A stretch of DNA of 6,497 nucleotides, from positions 1-6,497 of the forward strand of contig MWBK01000219.1 in assembly GCA_002069025.1 (NCBI GenBank), read 5' to 3'. Source of the DNA: Bacteroidetes bacterium ADurb.Bin302. GTDB lineage: Bacteria; Bacteroidota; Bacteroidia; Bacteroidales; Paludibacteraceae. Numbering within the stretch: the stretch's first letter is position 1; each line of letters starts with the position of its first letter. The position numbers were made by a program, and so were the translations under genes. Below, piece after piece: positions 1 through 5,720 of the stretch. The notes under the pieces are model-generated. The model had not been told where the DNA came from. It saw nothing but the letters and a program-made list of their open reading frames with translations, and made no database searches.

Positions 1-30
1 TTTTATGCACAAAAACTCATCACGAAAAAT

Positions 31-63
31 AAAAAAATACATCAACGATACATCGTTAATGTA
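31..63 (-). terminator. Rho-independent terminator of the amidinotransferase-GH30 unit
   Basis: An inverted repeat occupies 38-63: outer arms TACAT (38-42) and ATGTA (59-63), one mismatched pair (43/58), then inner arms AACGA (44-48) and TCGTT (53-57) around a four-base loop. Read on the minus strand, the hairpin runs straight into seven T residues (37-31) and a further T-rich stretch. It lies about 95 nt after the GH30 stop codon. The stem is AT-rich and therefore not very stable, but the adjoining T-tract on the correct side supports termination of minus-strand transcripts. No T-tract follows on the plus strand. Confidence 0.7.
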
Positions 64-158
64 CTAATTTGTTTATAATCAGTAGTTTATAATTAATTTT
101 GTTATCTTGCAAATATTAATGACTTAATGCGTAATTTCCTTTTTTTAGCGTTTTTCGT

Positions 159-1583
159 CTATTTTTTTATGCAAGTGGTAGAAATTGAATGTGCCGGCAA
201 TATGCAATTGTACGTGTTATCTCCCATTTGCATTGAAAATTCTATTTCTTTATCTTCTTTATTCATGCATATAACTACAATACTTTTGTCGGGATTCATG
301 GCTGCTGTACAGTATAATTCGGCTCTGCTTGATGCACATGCAATTCGAACAGCTCCGGGTTTAATAAATTTCGAGAAATGTCCGATGTAGTAATAAGAGT
401 TTGTGTACATTAGCTTTCCTGTTTTAGTATTTCCATGAATTGGTGCGAAACAATAGTTTTGTACATGGTTGGGTCCGCCTTTTTCATCTAGTAATATGTT
501 CCAATCAGTCCAAGCTGATGTGCCGCAATTAAAATCATTAATCATACTGTATCCGTAGCGTTCTCCTATCGACCAATCATTTATATTGTTAAGGTCAAAT
601 TTTTCTACGCATCCTTCTGTAAAAATAAGTTCTTTATCAGGGAATGATTCTTTTACTCTACGTAAATTTTCAAAGTACATAGGACTTTTTGTCCATGTTT
701 CGTACCAATGGAATCCAACTCCCCACACATATTTTGCTGCCTCAGGATCATTCAATATTGTTGCTGCTCTGTGATATATAAGATCTCTGTTATGATCCCA
801 GATTATGATTTTTTTATCGCCTAATTTGTTCTTTTTTAATGTAGGCCCTAAGTTGTTTTTTATGAAATCGCATTCATCTTGAGCTGTGTATATGCATGAT
901 TCCCATGTTTGTGTAGCCATAGGTTCGTTTTGTGTGCTAAGTCCCCATACTTTTATGCCTTCAGCTTCGTAGGCTTTAATGAATTGTACAAAACATTCTG
1001 CCCATAATTGTCTGTATTCAGGAAGTAATTTACCGCCTCTTATTATACTACGATTATCTTTCATCCATAGAGGTGGGCTCCATGGGGCAACATAAAAGAT
1101 TGAACCATTACCTATTGATTTAATAGCTTTTTTTATAAGTGGTATTCTATACTGTTTATCATGTTCGATGCTGAATGATGATAATGATATATCGTTTTCT
1201 TCCCAGTAAGAATAGCTGTATGGACTAAAATCACAGCTTTGTATGTTAGACCTGATTATATTATAAGCTAAACCGTTTTCTTTATCAAAATATGCTGATA
1301 ATAACTCTTCCTGAGCGTATTTAGGAAGTTTTGCAAAAACTTCGGCTGATGCATCCGTAATAGCACCTCCAAATCCAATGTATTTTTGGAAATGATGTAG
1401 CGGATCAACGTACACCGAATATTTATCTTCGGTTGGCTGTTCGCTTTTAATCGGGCTGATTATGGTCTTTTGATATCGTGTATCGTTAGCCATGGCCGTT
1501 GTATATACCGTAGCTGTTTGTGCTTGACAAATCATACTTAATGATATACAAGCAGTAGTAATAATTAAATGTGCTATTCTCAT
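159..1583 (-). CDS. Secreted GH30-family beta-glycosidase (glucosylceramidase / beta-1,6-glucanase type)
   Basis: This 474-residue protein has a signal peptide (hydrophobic residues about 4-19, likely type I cleavage near A21; C19 follows an isoleucine, so it is not a good lipobox). A GH30 (beta/alpha)8 barrel and the associated beta-sandwich fill the rest. Seen directly: the family-typical IGFGGAITDAS near 69-79, APWSPP near 166-171, the acid/base glutamate E220 in TQNEP, HWYETW near 292-297, and the nucleophile E323 in FTEG. The expected reaction is retaining hydrolysis of beta-linked glucose or a related sugar outside the cytoplasm. Sequence alone does not let me choose between beta-1,6-glucanase and glucosylceramidase-like subfamilies. 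The gene starts 25 nt after the amidinotransferase stop, so the two are probably co-transcribed. Length and both catalytic residues indicate an intact enzyme. Confidence 0.92.
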   Translation of the reverse strand: MRIAHLIITTACISLSMICQAQTATVYTTAMANDTRYQKTIISPIKSEQPTEDKYSVYVDPLHHFQKYIGFGGAITDASAEVFAKLPKYAQEELLSAYFDKENGLAYNIIRSNIQSCDFSPYSYSYWEENDISLSSFSIEHDKQYRIPLIKKAIKSIGNGSIFYVAPWSPPLWMKDNRSIIRGGKLLPEYRQLWAECFVQFIKAYEAEGIKVWGLSTQNEPMATQTWESCIYTAQDECDFIKNNLGPTLKKNKLGDKKIIIWDHNRDLIYHRAATILNDPEAAKYVWGVGFHWYETWTKSPMYFENLRRVKESFPDKELIFTEGCVEKFDLNNINDWSIGERYGYSMINDFNCGTSAWTDWNILLDEKGGPNHVQNYCFAPIHGNTKTGKLMYTNSYYYIGHFSKFIKPGAVRIACASSRAELYCTAAMNPDKSIVVICMNKEDKEIEFSMQMGDNTYNCILPAHSISTTCIKK

Positions 1584-1608
1584 AAATGTATCTGTTATTA
1601 TCTATAAT

Positions 1609-2742
1609 TTATTTATCTCTTAAAATGGCTTGAGTTGCGCAACGTATTGATCCGCCTTGGCCATTATGAGCTCCAAAAAAGACCTTATGAACTGTAATTC
1701 CATGCGATTCCAATGCTGATTTAATTCGATCTGATGTCACTTCTGTATGTTTGTTATAACTCATTATATAGTTTTTGTCGTTAACCGGCAAGCCATTTAC
1801 TGCAAGTCTTGATGCTTCTTCAAGCGATACTTCTATAAAATCCCAGCCATTAAGTGCTTCAGGAATTCCATCAGAGAATGCGTCTTTGCAAATTATGGCT
1901 AAGCCTTCTTTAGGAATAGAAAGAGCACAATCTAAGTGTAATATAGTTTCAACCAAAGGTACTCTTATTACCTTGTAATCGTCTCCTAAATAATTTTTAA
2001 GCCATTTGTAACCGGCTTCATTTGATCCTACAGCTTTGTTTGCTGTATTTCCAACTAGAATTGTTTTTCCTAATACCATTACATCGCCACCCTCTAAGGC
2101 AGGAGTTTCGTCAGATGGAACAGGTAAAAGTGGAATTTGTGGCATCGAAACCCAAACAACCGATTCGTCGCATTTTGTTGTAAGTAAGTGGTTAAATCCG
2201 ATTATGTCAAAACGTCTGAGAGGTGTTTTAAGTGTTAGTTCAATAACATTATTGCCAATTATTGCCAGATTATCACGAGGAAAATCTTGAGAATATCCGT
2301 TAATTAGGGCTGCCTCACCATAGTTTTCTATAACCCATTCTTCTGTAATAAGGTCAGGTCTGTATACAGTAACTCCCAAGGATTCGAATACGGCAATAAG
2401 TTCATTGTTTTCAGAATCAATTCGTTGAGCCTCCGAAATAGTGCCGGTAGGATCGTATTTTCCTTGATCGTCGTATTTTATGTCTGTCCAATTGTATCCT
2501 GCGGTTGCTTCTGCAATGTCTCTTTCATCTTGAGGTAAAATTTTAATTGCCTCTTTATACCATGGCGCATCTATACTAGGATTTTTACCACTAGCTAATC
2601 CTACTATTACTTCTTTTAAATTTCCATATTCACTATTTATATAGATCTTACGGCTGCCTGGAGTAGGTTGATCGTGGCAAGAACTCAAAGTTGCTAATGA
2701 CAGCAATAAAATGATTGACGATGCTATTGATTTCATAATCAT
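1609..2742 (-). CDS. Arginine deiminase / amidinotransferase-fold lipoprotein
   Basis: This 377-residue protein belongs to the guanidino-group-modifying (pentein) superfamily: amidinotransferases, arginine deiminase and dimethylargininase. Visible active-site elements are R156-D157 in FPRD, E217 in LEGGD, H269 and D271 in HLD, and the nucleophilic cysteine C368 in GGSIRCAT. These correspond to the Cys/His/acid set known from arginine deiminase and glycine amidinotransferase. The GGSxxCAT ending and the RDNLAIIG segment look closer to amidinotransferases than to free arginine deiminases. The N-terminus is a lipoprotein signal with lipobox LSSC (C22), which is unusual for this mostly cytosolic superfamily. 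Substrate (arginine, agmatine, methylarginine, glycine/arginine pair or a protein side chain) cannot be told. ATG codons 1 and 3 are both possible starts; the third gives a more normal leader from the proposed promoter. It is the first gene of a two-gene unit with the GH30 enzyme. Confidence 0.85.
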   Translation of the reverse strand: MIMKSIASSIILLLSLATLSSCHDQPTPGSRKIYINSEYGNLKEVIVGLASGKNPSIDAPWYKEAIKILPQDERDIAEATAGYNWTDIKYDDQGKYDPTGTISEAQRIDSENNELIAVFESLGVTVYRPDLITEEWVIENYGEAALINGYSQDFPRDNLAIIGNNVIELTLKTPLRRFDIIGFNHLLTTKCDESVVWVSMPQIPLLPVPSDETPALEGGDVMVLGKTILVGNTANKAVGSNEAGYKWLKNYLGDDYKVIRVPLVETILHLDCALSIPKEGLAIICKDAFSDGIPEALNGWDFIEVSLEEASRLAVNGLPVNDKNYIMSYNKHTEVTSDRIKSALESHGITVHKVFFGAHNGQGGSIRCATQAILRDK

Positions 2743-2755
2743 TGAATTAATTTTC

Positions 2756-2763
2756 CAAAGTTA
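2756..2763 (-). promoter_or_regulatory. Putative -7 box for the amidinotransferase-GH30 unit
   Basis: The minus strand reads TAACTTTG here, an exact match to the Bacteroidetes -7 consensus TAnnTTTG. No clear TTG -33 element lies 19-21 bp upstream (the region is T-rich, TTTA at best). The start site would fall near 2750, leaving a leader of only about 7-13 nt. The match is good but the missing -33 element and short leader keep confidence modest. Confidence 0.4.
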
Positions 2764-2872
2764 AATATTTTTTTGAAAAATAAATTGATGTAGTAGTAAA
2801 AGAAAGGAAAAAAGTGGATGACTAATAAGGATTAGAGTAGGTGGTATCGATTTCAAAACAATCCTATATGTT

Positions 2873-3841
2873 TTACATCAACCAATTAAACAACCATCCG
2901 CTAATGATAATTAATAAGGCCGTTACTCCAAAGAATATGCCTATTAGTTTCCATGTCATCACTGTTTTTAGAAGCATTGCCTCCGGAAAAGAAAGCCCTA
3001 TGACAGCCATCATGAAAGCGATGGCAGTTCCCATGGATATGCCTTTTTGAACAAGTACCTCTACAATTGGTACAACTCCTGCGGCATTTGCATAAATAGG
3101 AACGGCTACGATTACAGCTAATGGTACACTATACCATTTGTCTGAAGACAAAATACTCTCAAAAAAACCGTCAGGTACAAATCCGTGCATGGCAGCGCCC
3201 AAACCAATGCCTATAATGATATAGATAAACACGCTTCTCACAATTCTCCAAGATCCCAATACTATGTTTGGAAGTCTTTTCCAAAAGGATATTTTCTCTG
3301 ATTCCCATTCTTCAGTTTCTTCCACACTCTTCTTTTGAAGTTCGAGCACCCATGGACTCAATAGTCGTTCTAAATGAAAACGTTCTAATATTAATCCGCC
3401 TATCATGCTCAATATTAACCCGCTAACTACATAAATAATAGTTATTTTTAGTCCAAAAGTTCCCAAAAACATAGCTATTGCTATCTCACTTAAAAGAGGA
3501 GAAGATATTAGAAATGTCATAGTAACACCCATAGGAATTCCTCCTTTTACAAACCCTATAAATAGAGGTACGCTGCTGCAAGAGCAGAATGGTGTGATGG
3601 CGCCTAGTGTCGCAGCCAAGAAATATTGTAATCCAAACATTTTGTGTTTAGTTAAATAGTTGCGCACGCGATCTATCGGAAAATAGGCATTTATTATTCC
3701 CATCAAAACACTAATCAAGAACAGAAGAATCAATATTTTAATGGTATCATAAAAGAAAAAATTGACAGCTGTTCCTAAACTGCTTCCTTCTTTTAAACCG
3801 AAAACAACATATACTAACCAATCAGCAAAATTTTGAATCAT
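2873..3841 (-). CDS. PF03773 permease (ArsP / UPF0718 type), last gene of the ars cassette
   Basis: This integral membrane permease of 322 residues is counted from the ATG at 3841. A longer frame up to 3877 exists but would overlap the upstream gene, while the 3841 start lies one base after that gene's stop and begins with the family-typical FADWL segment. About eight membrane segments flank a charged central cytoplasmic loop (about residues 175-195). The hallmark TPFCSCSSVP lies near residues 83-92, with C86 and C88 as likely ligands. The second half contains a degenerate copy of the same unit (VPIYANAAGVVP, then GISMG and SFPE) without cysteines, as expected from an internal duplication. 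Relatives include ArsP, which exports trivalent organoarsenicals, and Cu/Zn-type efflux permeases. In this operon arsenical export is the best inference, but the substrate is not proven. Confidence 0.88.
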   Translation of the reverse strand: MIQNFADWLVYVVFGLKEGSSLGTAVNFFFYDTIKILILLFLISVLMGIINAYFPIDRVRNYLTKHKMFGLQYFLAATLGAITPFCSCSSVPLFIGFVKGGIPMGVTMTFLISSPLLSEIAIAMFLGTFGLKITIIYVVSGLILSMIGGLILERFHLERLLSPWVLELQKKSVEETEEWESEKISFWKRLPNIVLGSWRIVRSVFIYIIIGIGLGAAMHGFVPDGFFESILSSDKWYSVPLAVIVAVPIYANAAGVVPIVEVLVQKGISMGTAIAFMMAVIGLSFPEAMLLKTVMTWKLIGIFFGVTALLIIISGWLFNWLM

Positions 3842-3842
3842 A

Positions 3843-4550
3843 TTATAAATATATAGTAACAAAATAATAAATACCAATAGTAATGCAGAGAATGCCTACT
3901 ACTATGTTGAACCATTTTTGAAAAACAAGCATTTTGCCATAGAATTTGCCGATACTATTAGCACTATATGCTATAATCCAAGCAACAATAATAACCGGTA
4001 GAGCTGTTGCAAATGCAAATACTGCAGGTAAAAAATATCCACCCGAACTTGTCGCAGAAAGGGGAATCAGCATACCAAAATAAAAAACACCGCTACTCGG
4101 ACAAAATGCCAAAGCAAATAACATTCCGAGAAATAGTGCACCCCAACCACCTCTGTTTTTCAAACTTTCACTGTTGCCTTTAAATCCGAATGATGGGAGT
4201 TTAATTTTGTCTGAAAACAAAATGAAAAGTCCCAACAATAGCAAGATAAACGGAAGAAATAACTCGCCGTATTTACTAACTGTTTTTTGAATATGAAACG
4301 TACTTGCACCTTCTCGTAAAATATATATCAGTATTGCGCCAAGTAAGGTGTAGGCAATAATTTTCCCCAATGTGTATAGCAAACCATTTAGTAAAACACG
4401 TTTTTTACTAGCTATATCCTTACTGATATATCCAATGGCGGTAATATTTGTCGCCAATGGGCAAGGACTTACGGCAGTGAGCAATCCCAATAAAAAAGCA
4501 ATGAGAATAGGAATGTTGCTGCTGTCAATAATTTGCTGAATCCATTCCAT
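3843..4550 (-). CDS. arsG: ArsG-like CcdA/DsbD-family membrane protein
   Basis: This 235-residue protein has about six membrane segments and resembles the CcdA/DsbD thiol-electron-transfer family. The two hallmark intramembrane cysteines are present: C30 in SPCPLATN in the first helix and C150 in FCPSSG in the fourth. These are the residues that form the reversible disulfide in CcdA. The early GYISKD motif and the gene order match the ArsG subgroup, annotated as an efflux permease for aromatic arsenicals in the arsEFG operon. Whether it carries electrons or exports arsenicals cannot be decided from sequence. Its ATG overlaps the last base of the upstream stop (TAATG), and the next gene starts one base after its own stop, so the set is almost certainly co-transcribed and translationally coupled. 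Confidence 0.82.
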   Translation of the reverse strand: MEWIQQIIDSSNIPILIAFLLGLLTAVSPCPLATNITAIGYISKDIASKKRVLLNGLLYTLGKIIAYTLLGAILIYILREGASTFHIQKTVSKYGELFLPFILLLLGLFILFSDKIKLPSFGFKGNSESLKNRGGWGALFLGMLFALAFCPSSGVFYFGMLIPLSATSSGGYFLPAVFAFATALPVIIVAWIIAYSANSIGKFYGKMLVFQKWFNIVVGILCITIGIYYFVTIYL

Positions 4551-4957
4551 TACTTAAGGATTTTATACAATTCGTCCTTTAACTTTGCTTTGAATACATC
4601 CGGTTGATTTTTGGCATAACTAAATCCCATATCGGTAAGATTTACAGTTTTTCCTTTTTTGTCTAATATTAATGACGACCATGCAACCTCGTACTTGTCG
4701 GCTAGTTCTTCGTTTTCTGTAATGTCAATTACTTTATAAACTATTTTATTGTTATTCAGTTCCTTTTTAAAATCTTTTTCAAGAACCTCTTTCGTAAGCG
4801 ATTCTATTGACACACAAGTTATGCAGCGTTGTTTTCCATGGAAATACAATACTTCAACAGTATTTGATTTTATTTTTTTTGTTTGTTTTTTTGTTTCTGC
4901 GTTTCCGCATGAAACAAACATTGTTAACGCGATTATTAAATATATAAGACGTTTCAT
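4550..4957 (-). CDS. arsF: ArsF-like thioredoxin-fold lipoprotein
   Basis: This small protein has 135 residues. The N-terminus is a lipoprotein signal: KR, a hydrophobic stretch, then FVSC with C17 as the probable lipidated residue. A short lysine-rich linker follows, then a thioredoxin-like domain starting near residue 33 with strand VEVLYFHG and a redox motif C45-I-T-C48. The RCxTC arrangement is typical of proteins annotated as the ArsF subunit in nitrophenyl-arsenical reduction. No acidic surface-export signal follows the cysteine, so a location facing the periplasm is the simplest reading. Start choice is firm: the ATG overlaps the preceding TGA (ATGA) and is preceded by an AGGAGG sequence. 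If it works with its neighbours, it would accept electrons from the CcdA-like protein or take part directly in reduction of an arsenical. Confidence 0.8.
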   Translation of the reverse strand: MKRLIYLIIALTMFVSCGNAETKKQTKKIKSNTVEVLYFHGKQRCITCVSIESLTKEVLEKDFKKELNNNKIVYKVIDITENEELADKYEVAWSSLILDKKGKTVNLTDMGFSYAKNQPDVFKAKLKDELYKILK

Positions 4958-5202
4958 TTTTTACCCTCCTGTAATTCTTTTAATAATGATTTTATTTCCG
5001 ACAAAGAAAGTCTTCCCTTAGCTACGACTTTTTCGTCAACTACAATAGCAGGTAACGACATTACGTTATACTGCATGATTTTCATCAAGTCTTCTTCTTT
5101 TATTATTTCTGCTTGAATGTTCATTTCAGATACGGCTTTTTGAACAGTTTCGAATAGGGCCTTGCATCCAGCGCAGCCCGTCCCCAAAATTTTAATTTTC
5201 AT
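4954..5202 (-). CDS. arsE: Mini-thioredoxin / glutaredoxin-like protein (ArsE-like)
   Basis: This is an 82-residue cytosolic protein. The frame extends upstream to 5250, but the extra residues are non-conserved and cover an operator-like repeat; the ATG at 5202 gives the standard MKIKILGTGCAGC beginning of the compact thioredoxin family (TM0996/MTH895 type, PF13192). The redox motif is C10-A-G-C13. A probable cis-proline follows in SLP (P51), then VVDEKVVAKG, so the full fold is present. In arsEFG-type operons this position is held by ArsE, acting with ArsF in reduction of nitro-arsenicals. Cytosolic thiol transfer to the CcdA-like protein is an alternative. It ends inside the start of the lipoprotein gene (4-nt ATGA overlap). 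Confidence 0.82.
   Translation of the reverse strand: MKIKILGTGCAGCKALFETVQKAVSEMNIQAEIIKEEDLMKIMQYNVMSLPAIVVDEKVVAKGRLSLSEIKSLLKELQEGKK
4965..4970 (-). promoter_or_regulatory. Strong Shine-Dalgarno AGGAGG for the ArsF-like gene
   Basis: The minus strand reads AGGAGG seven bases before the ATG at 4957, inside the last codons of the upstream thioredoxin gene. It is a full match to the anti-Shine-Dalgarno core, unlike the A/T-rich leaders of the other genes here, and it fixes the start of the lipoprotein gene. Confidence 0.7.
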
Positions 5203-5237
5203 TTTACTATATGTTTTATTTGTAAATATTATTTGTA

Positions 5238-5255
5238 GTTCGCCTAACAACGAAC
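5238..5255. promoter_or_regulatory. Second ArsR operator-like site, between arsR and the thioredoxin gene
   Basis: GTTCG (5238-5242), eight bases, then CGAAC (5251-5255). The same 5-bp arms and 8-bp spacing form the core of the large palindrome upstream of arsR, but here the outer arms have diverged. It lies in the 70-nt gap after the arsR stop, about 35 nt before the thioredoxin ATG. The shared core and spacing suggest a weaker ArsR binding site, either for an internal promoter or as a block to elongation. Binding is inferred, not shown. Confidence 0.5.
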
Positions 5256-5272
5256 ATTAAAATCAAAAAAAA

Positions 5273-5590
5273 CTATTTGCAGCAGCCTCCTTTTTTGCAG
5301 ACGCAGTCATCAAATAGTTCTACGAAAAGCGATTTAGCTAATTTCCAATTGTCACGATTGATACAATATTTTACTTTTGGGGCTTCTATTTCGCCTTGTA
5401 TTAGTCCTGCATCTTTTAATTCCTTTAGATGTTGCGATACAGTTGCTTTTGCAATTGGAAGTTCTTCAAAAATATCGCCAAAATAACAAGTAGTGCGATT
5501 CGCCAAAAATCGCAGTATTGCAATCCGAGTTGGGTGACCCAAGGCTTTTGCGAAACGTGCTATCTGTTCGTTATTGAGTTCTTTTGTCAT
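5273..5590 (-). CDS. arsR: ArsR/SmtB-family metalloregulatory repressor
   Basis: This is a 105-residue winged-helix repressor. The frame opens at a TTG at 5599, but the ATG at 5590 is the better start. Seen directly: the family's ALGHPTRIAILRFL segment (16-29), the recognition helix region AKATVSQHLKELKDAGLI (47-64), and the wing (65-77). The alpha-3 CVC arsenite motif of the E. coli plasmid type is absent. Instead there are C35, C76 and a C-terminal cluster C96-x-C98 and C103-C104, resembling regulators that bind As(III) with C-terminal cysteines. Family behaviour predicts DNA binding without inducer and release on As(III) or a trivalent organoarsenical. It heads the cassette, with a palindromic operator just upstream, so autoregulation is expected. 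Sb(III) or another thiophilic metal is also possible as the inducer. Confidence 0.93.
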   Translation of the reverse strand: MTKELNNEQIARFAKALGHPTRIAILRFLANRTTCYFGDIFEELPIAKATVSQHLKELKDAGLIQGEIEAPKVKYCINRDNWKLAKSLFVELFDDCVCKKGGCCK

Positions 5591-5600
5591 GATATACAAA

Positions 5601-5642
5601 AATTAAAATATTGTTCGCAATATTACGAACAATATTTTAATT
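5601..5642. promoter_or_regulatory. 42-bp near-perfect palindrome: ArsR operator overlapping the promoter
   Basis: Two perfect 17-bp inverted arms (5601-5617 and 5626-5642) surround an 8-bp centre (5618-5625) whose inner six bases, AATATT, are also self-complementary. Only the 5618/5625 pair breaks the symmetry. The strongest part is TTGTTCG, centre, CGAACAA. The site ends 10 nt before the arsR ATG. Its position and symmetry are those expected of an operator for a dimeric ArsR repressor. Its length, about twice a usual single-dimer site, could allow two dimers to bind side by side. Confidence 0.8.
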
Positions 5643-5647
5643 AGCAA
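5618..5647 (-). promoter_or_regulatory. Putative promoter of the ars cassette
   Basis: On the minus strand TTG (5647-5645) is followed after 19 bp by TAATATTG (5625-5618), which differs from the Bacteroidetes -7 consensus TAnnTTTG at one base. The -7 box is exactly the centre of the operator palindrome. Transcription would start near 5612 and leave a leader of about 22 nt before the arsR ATG. ArsR binding would cover the core promoter. Confidence 0.55.
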
Positions 5648-5671
5648 TAGTTTTATAACTATTTAATAAAT

Positions 5672-5704
5672 AACCCCAAGTATTTATGTTTAACACTTGG
5701 GGTT
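5672..5704 (-). terminator. Hairpin terminator after the DUF975 gene
   Basis: Arms AACCCCAAGT (5672-5681) and ACTTGGGGTT (5695-5704) form a perfect 10-bp stem with a 13-nt loop, starting 16 nt after the DUF975 stop. On the minus strand it is followed by ATTTATTAAAT, which is A/T-rich but not a clean T-tract. It separates the DUF975 transcript from the ars promoter about 25 nt further on. No plus-strand gene ends here, so the minus-strand role is preferred. Confidence 0.7.
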
Positions 5705-5720
5705 TGCTATGTTTTAATTT

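Noticed and set aside
127..390. Plus-strand ORF of 87 codons with a hydrophobic N-terminus and a TAATTTTG -7-like box at 94-101 (TTTG at 68-71).
   Set aside because: Most of it is antisense to the GH30 C-terminus. The hydrophobic start comes partly from the complement of the lysine-coding end and nearby T-runs. The -33/-7 spacing is 22 bp, longer than usual, and such matches arise by chance in AT-rich DNA.
1775..2290. Plus-strand ORFs opposite the amidinotransferase gene.
   Set aside because: They are antisense shadows of a well-supported enzyme gene and encode low-complexity, serine-rich sequences with no recognisable family.
2808..2835. Possible terminator after the permease: CTAAT/ATTAG hairpin (2822-2835) with a T-run downstream on the minus strand.
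   Set aside because: The stem is only five AT-rich pairs and the T-run begins eight bases later. A longer AGGATT/AATCCT pairing has a 26-nt loop and competes with it. Neither is convincing.
3842..3877. Longer start for the permease (12 extra residues).
   Set aside because: It would overlap the upstream gene by 35 nt, while the ATG at 3841 sits one base after that gene's stop and gives the family-typical N-terminus.
5203..5250. Longer start for the mini-thioredoxin (16 extra residues).
   Set aside because: The extension includes part of the operator-like repeat and does not resemble the family, whose members begin at the MKIKILG-type strand.
5591..5599. TTG start for ArsR, three residues upstream.
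   Set aside because: An ATG follows immediately at 5590 and gives a normal ArsR N-terminus, so TTG is unnecessary.
5672..5704. Riboswitch or leader-attenuator interpretation of the CCCC/GGGG hairpin.
   Set aside because: It lies upstream of the proposed ars promoter and directly after the DUF975 stop, so it would not be in the ars leader. A terminator explains it more simply.
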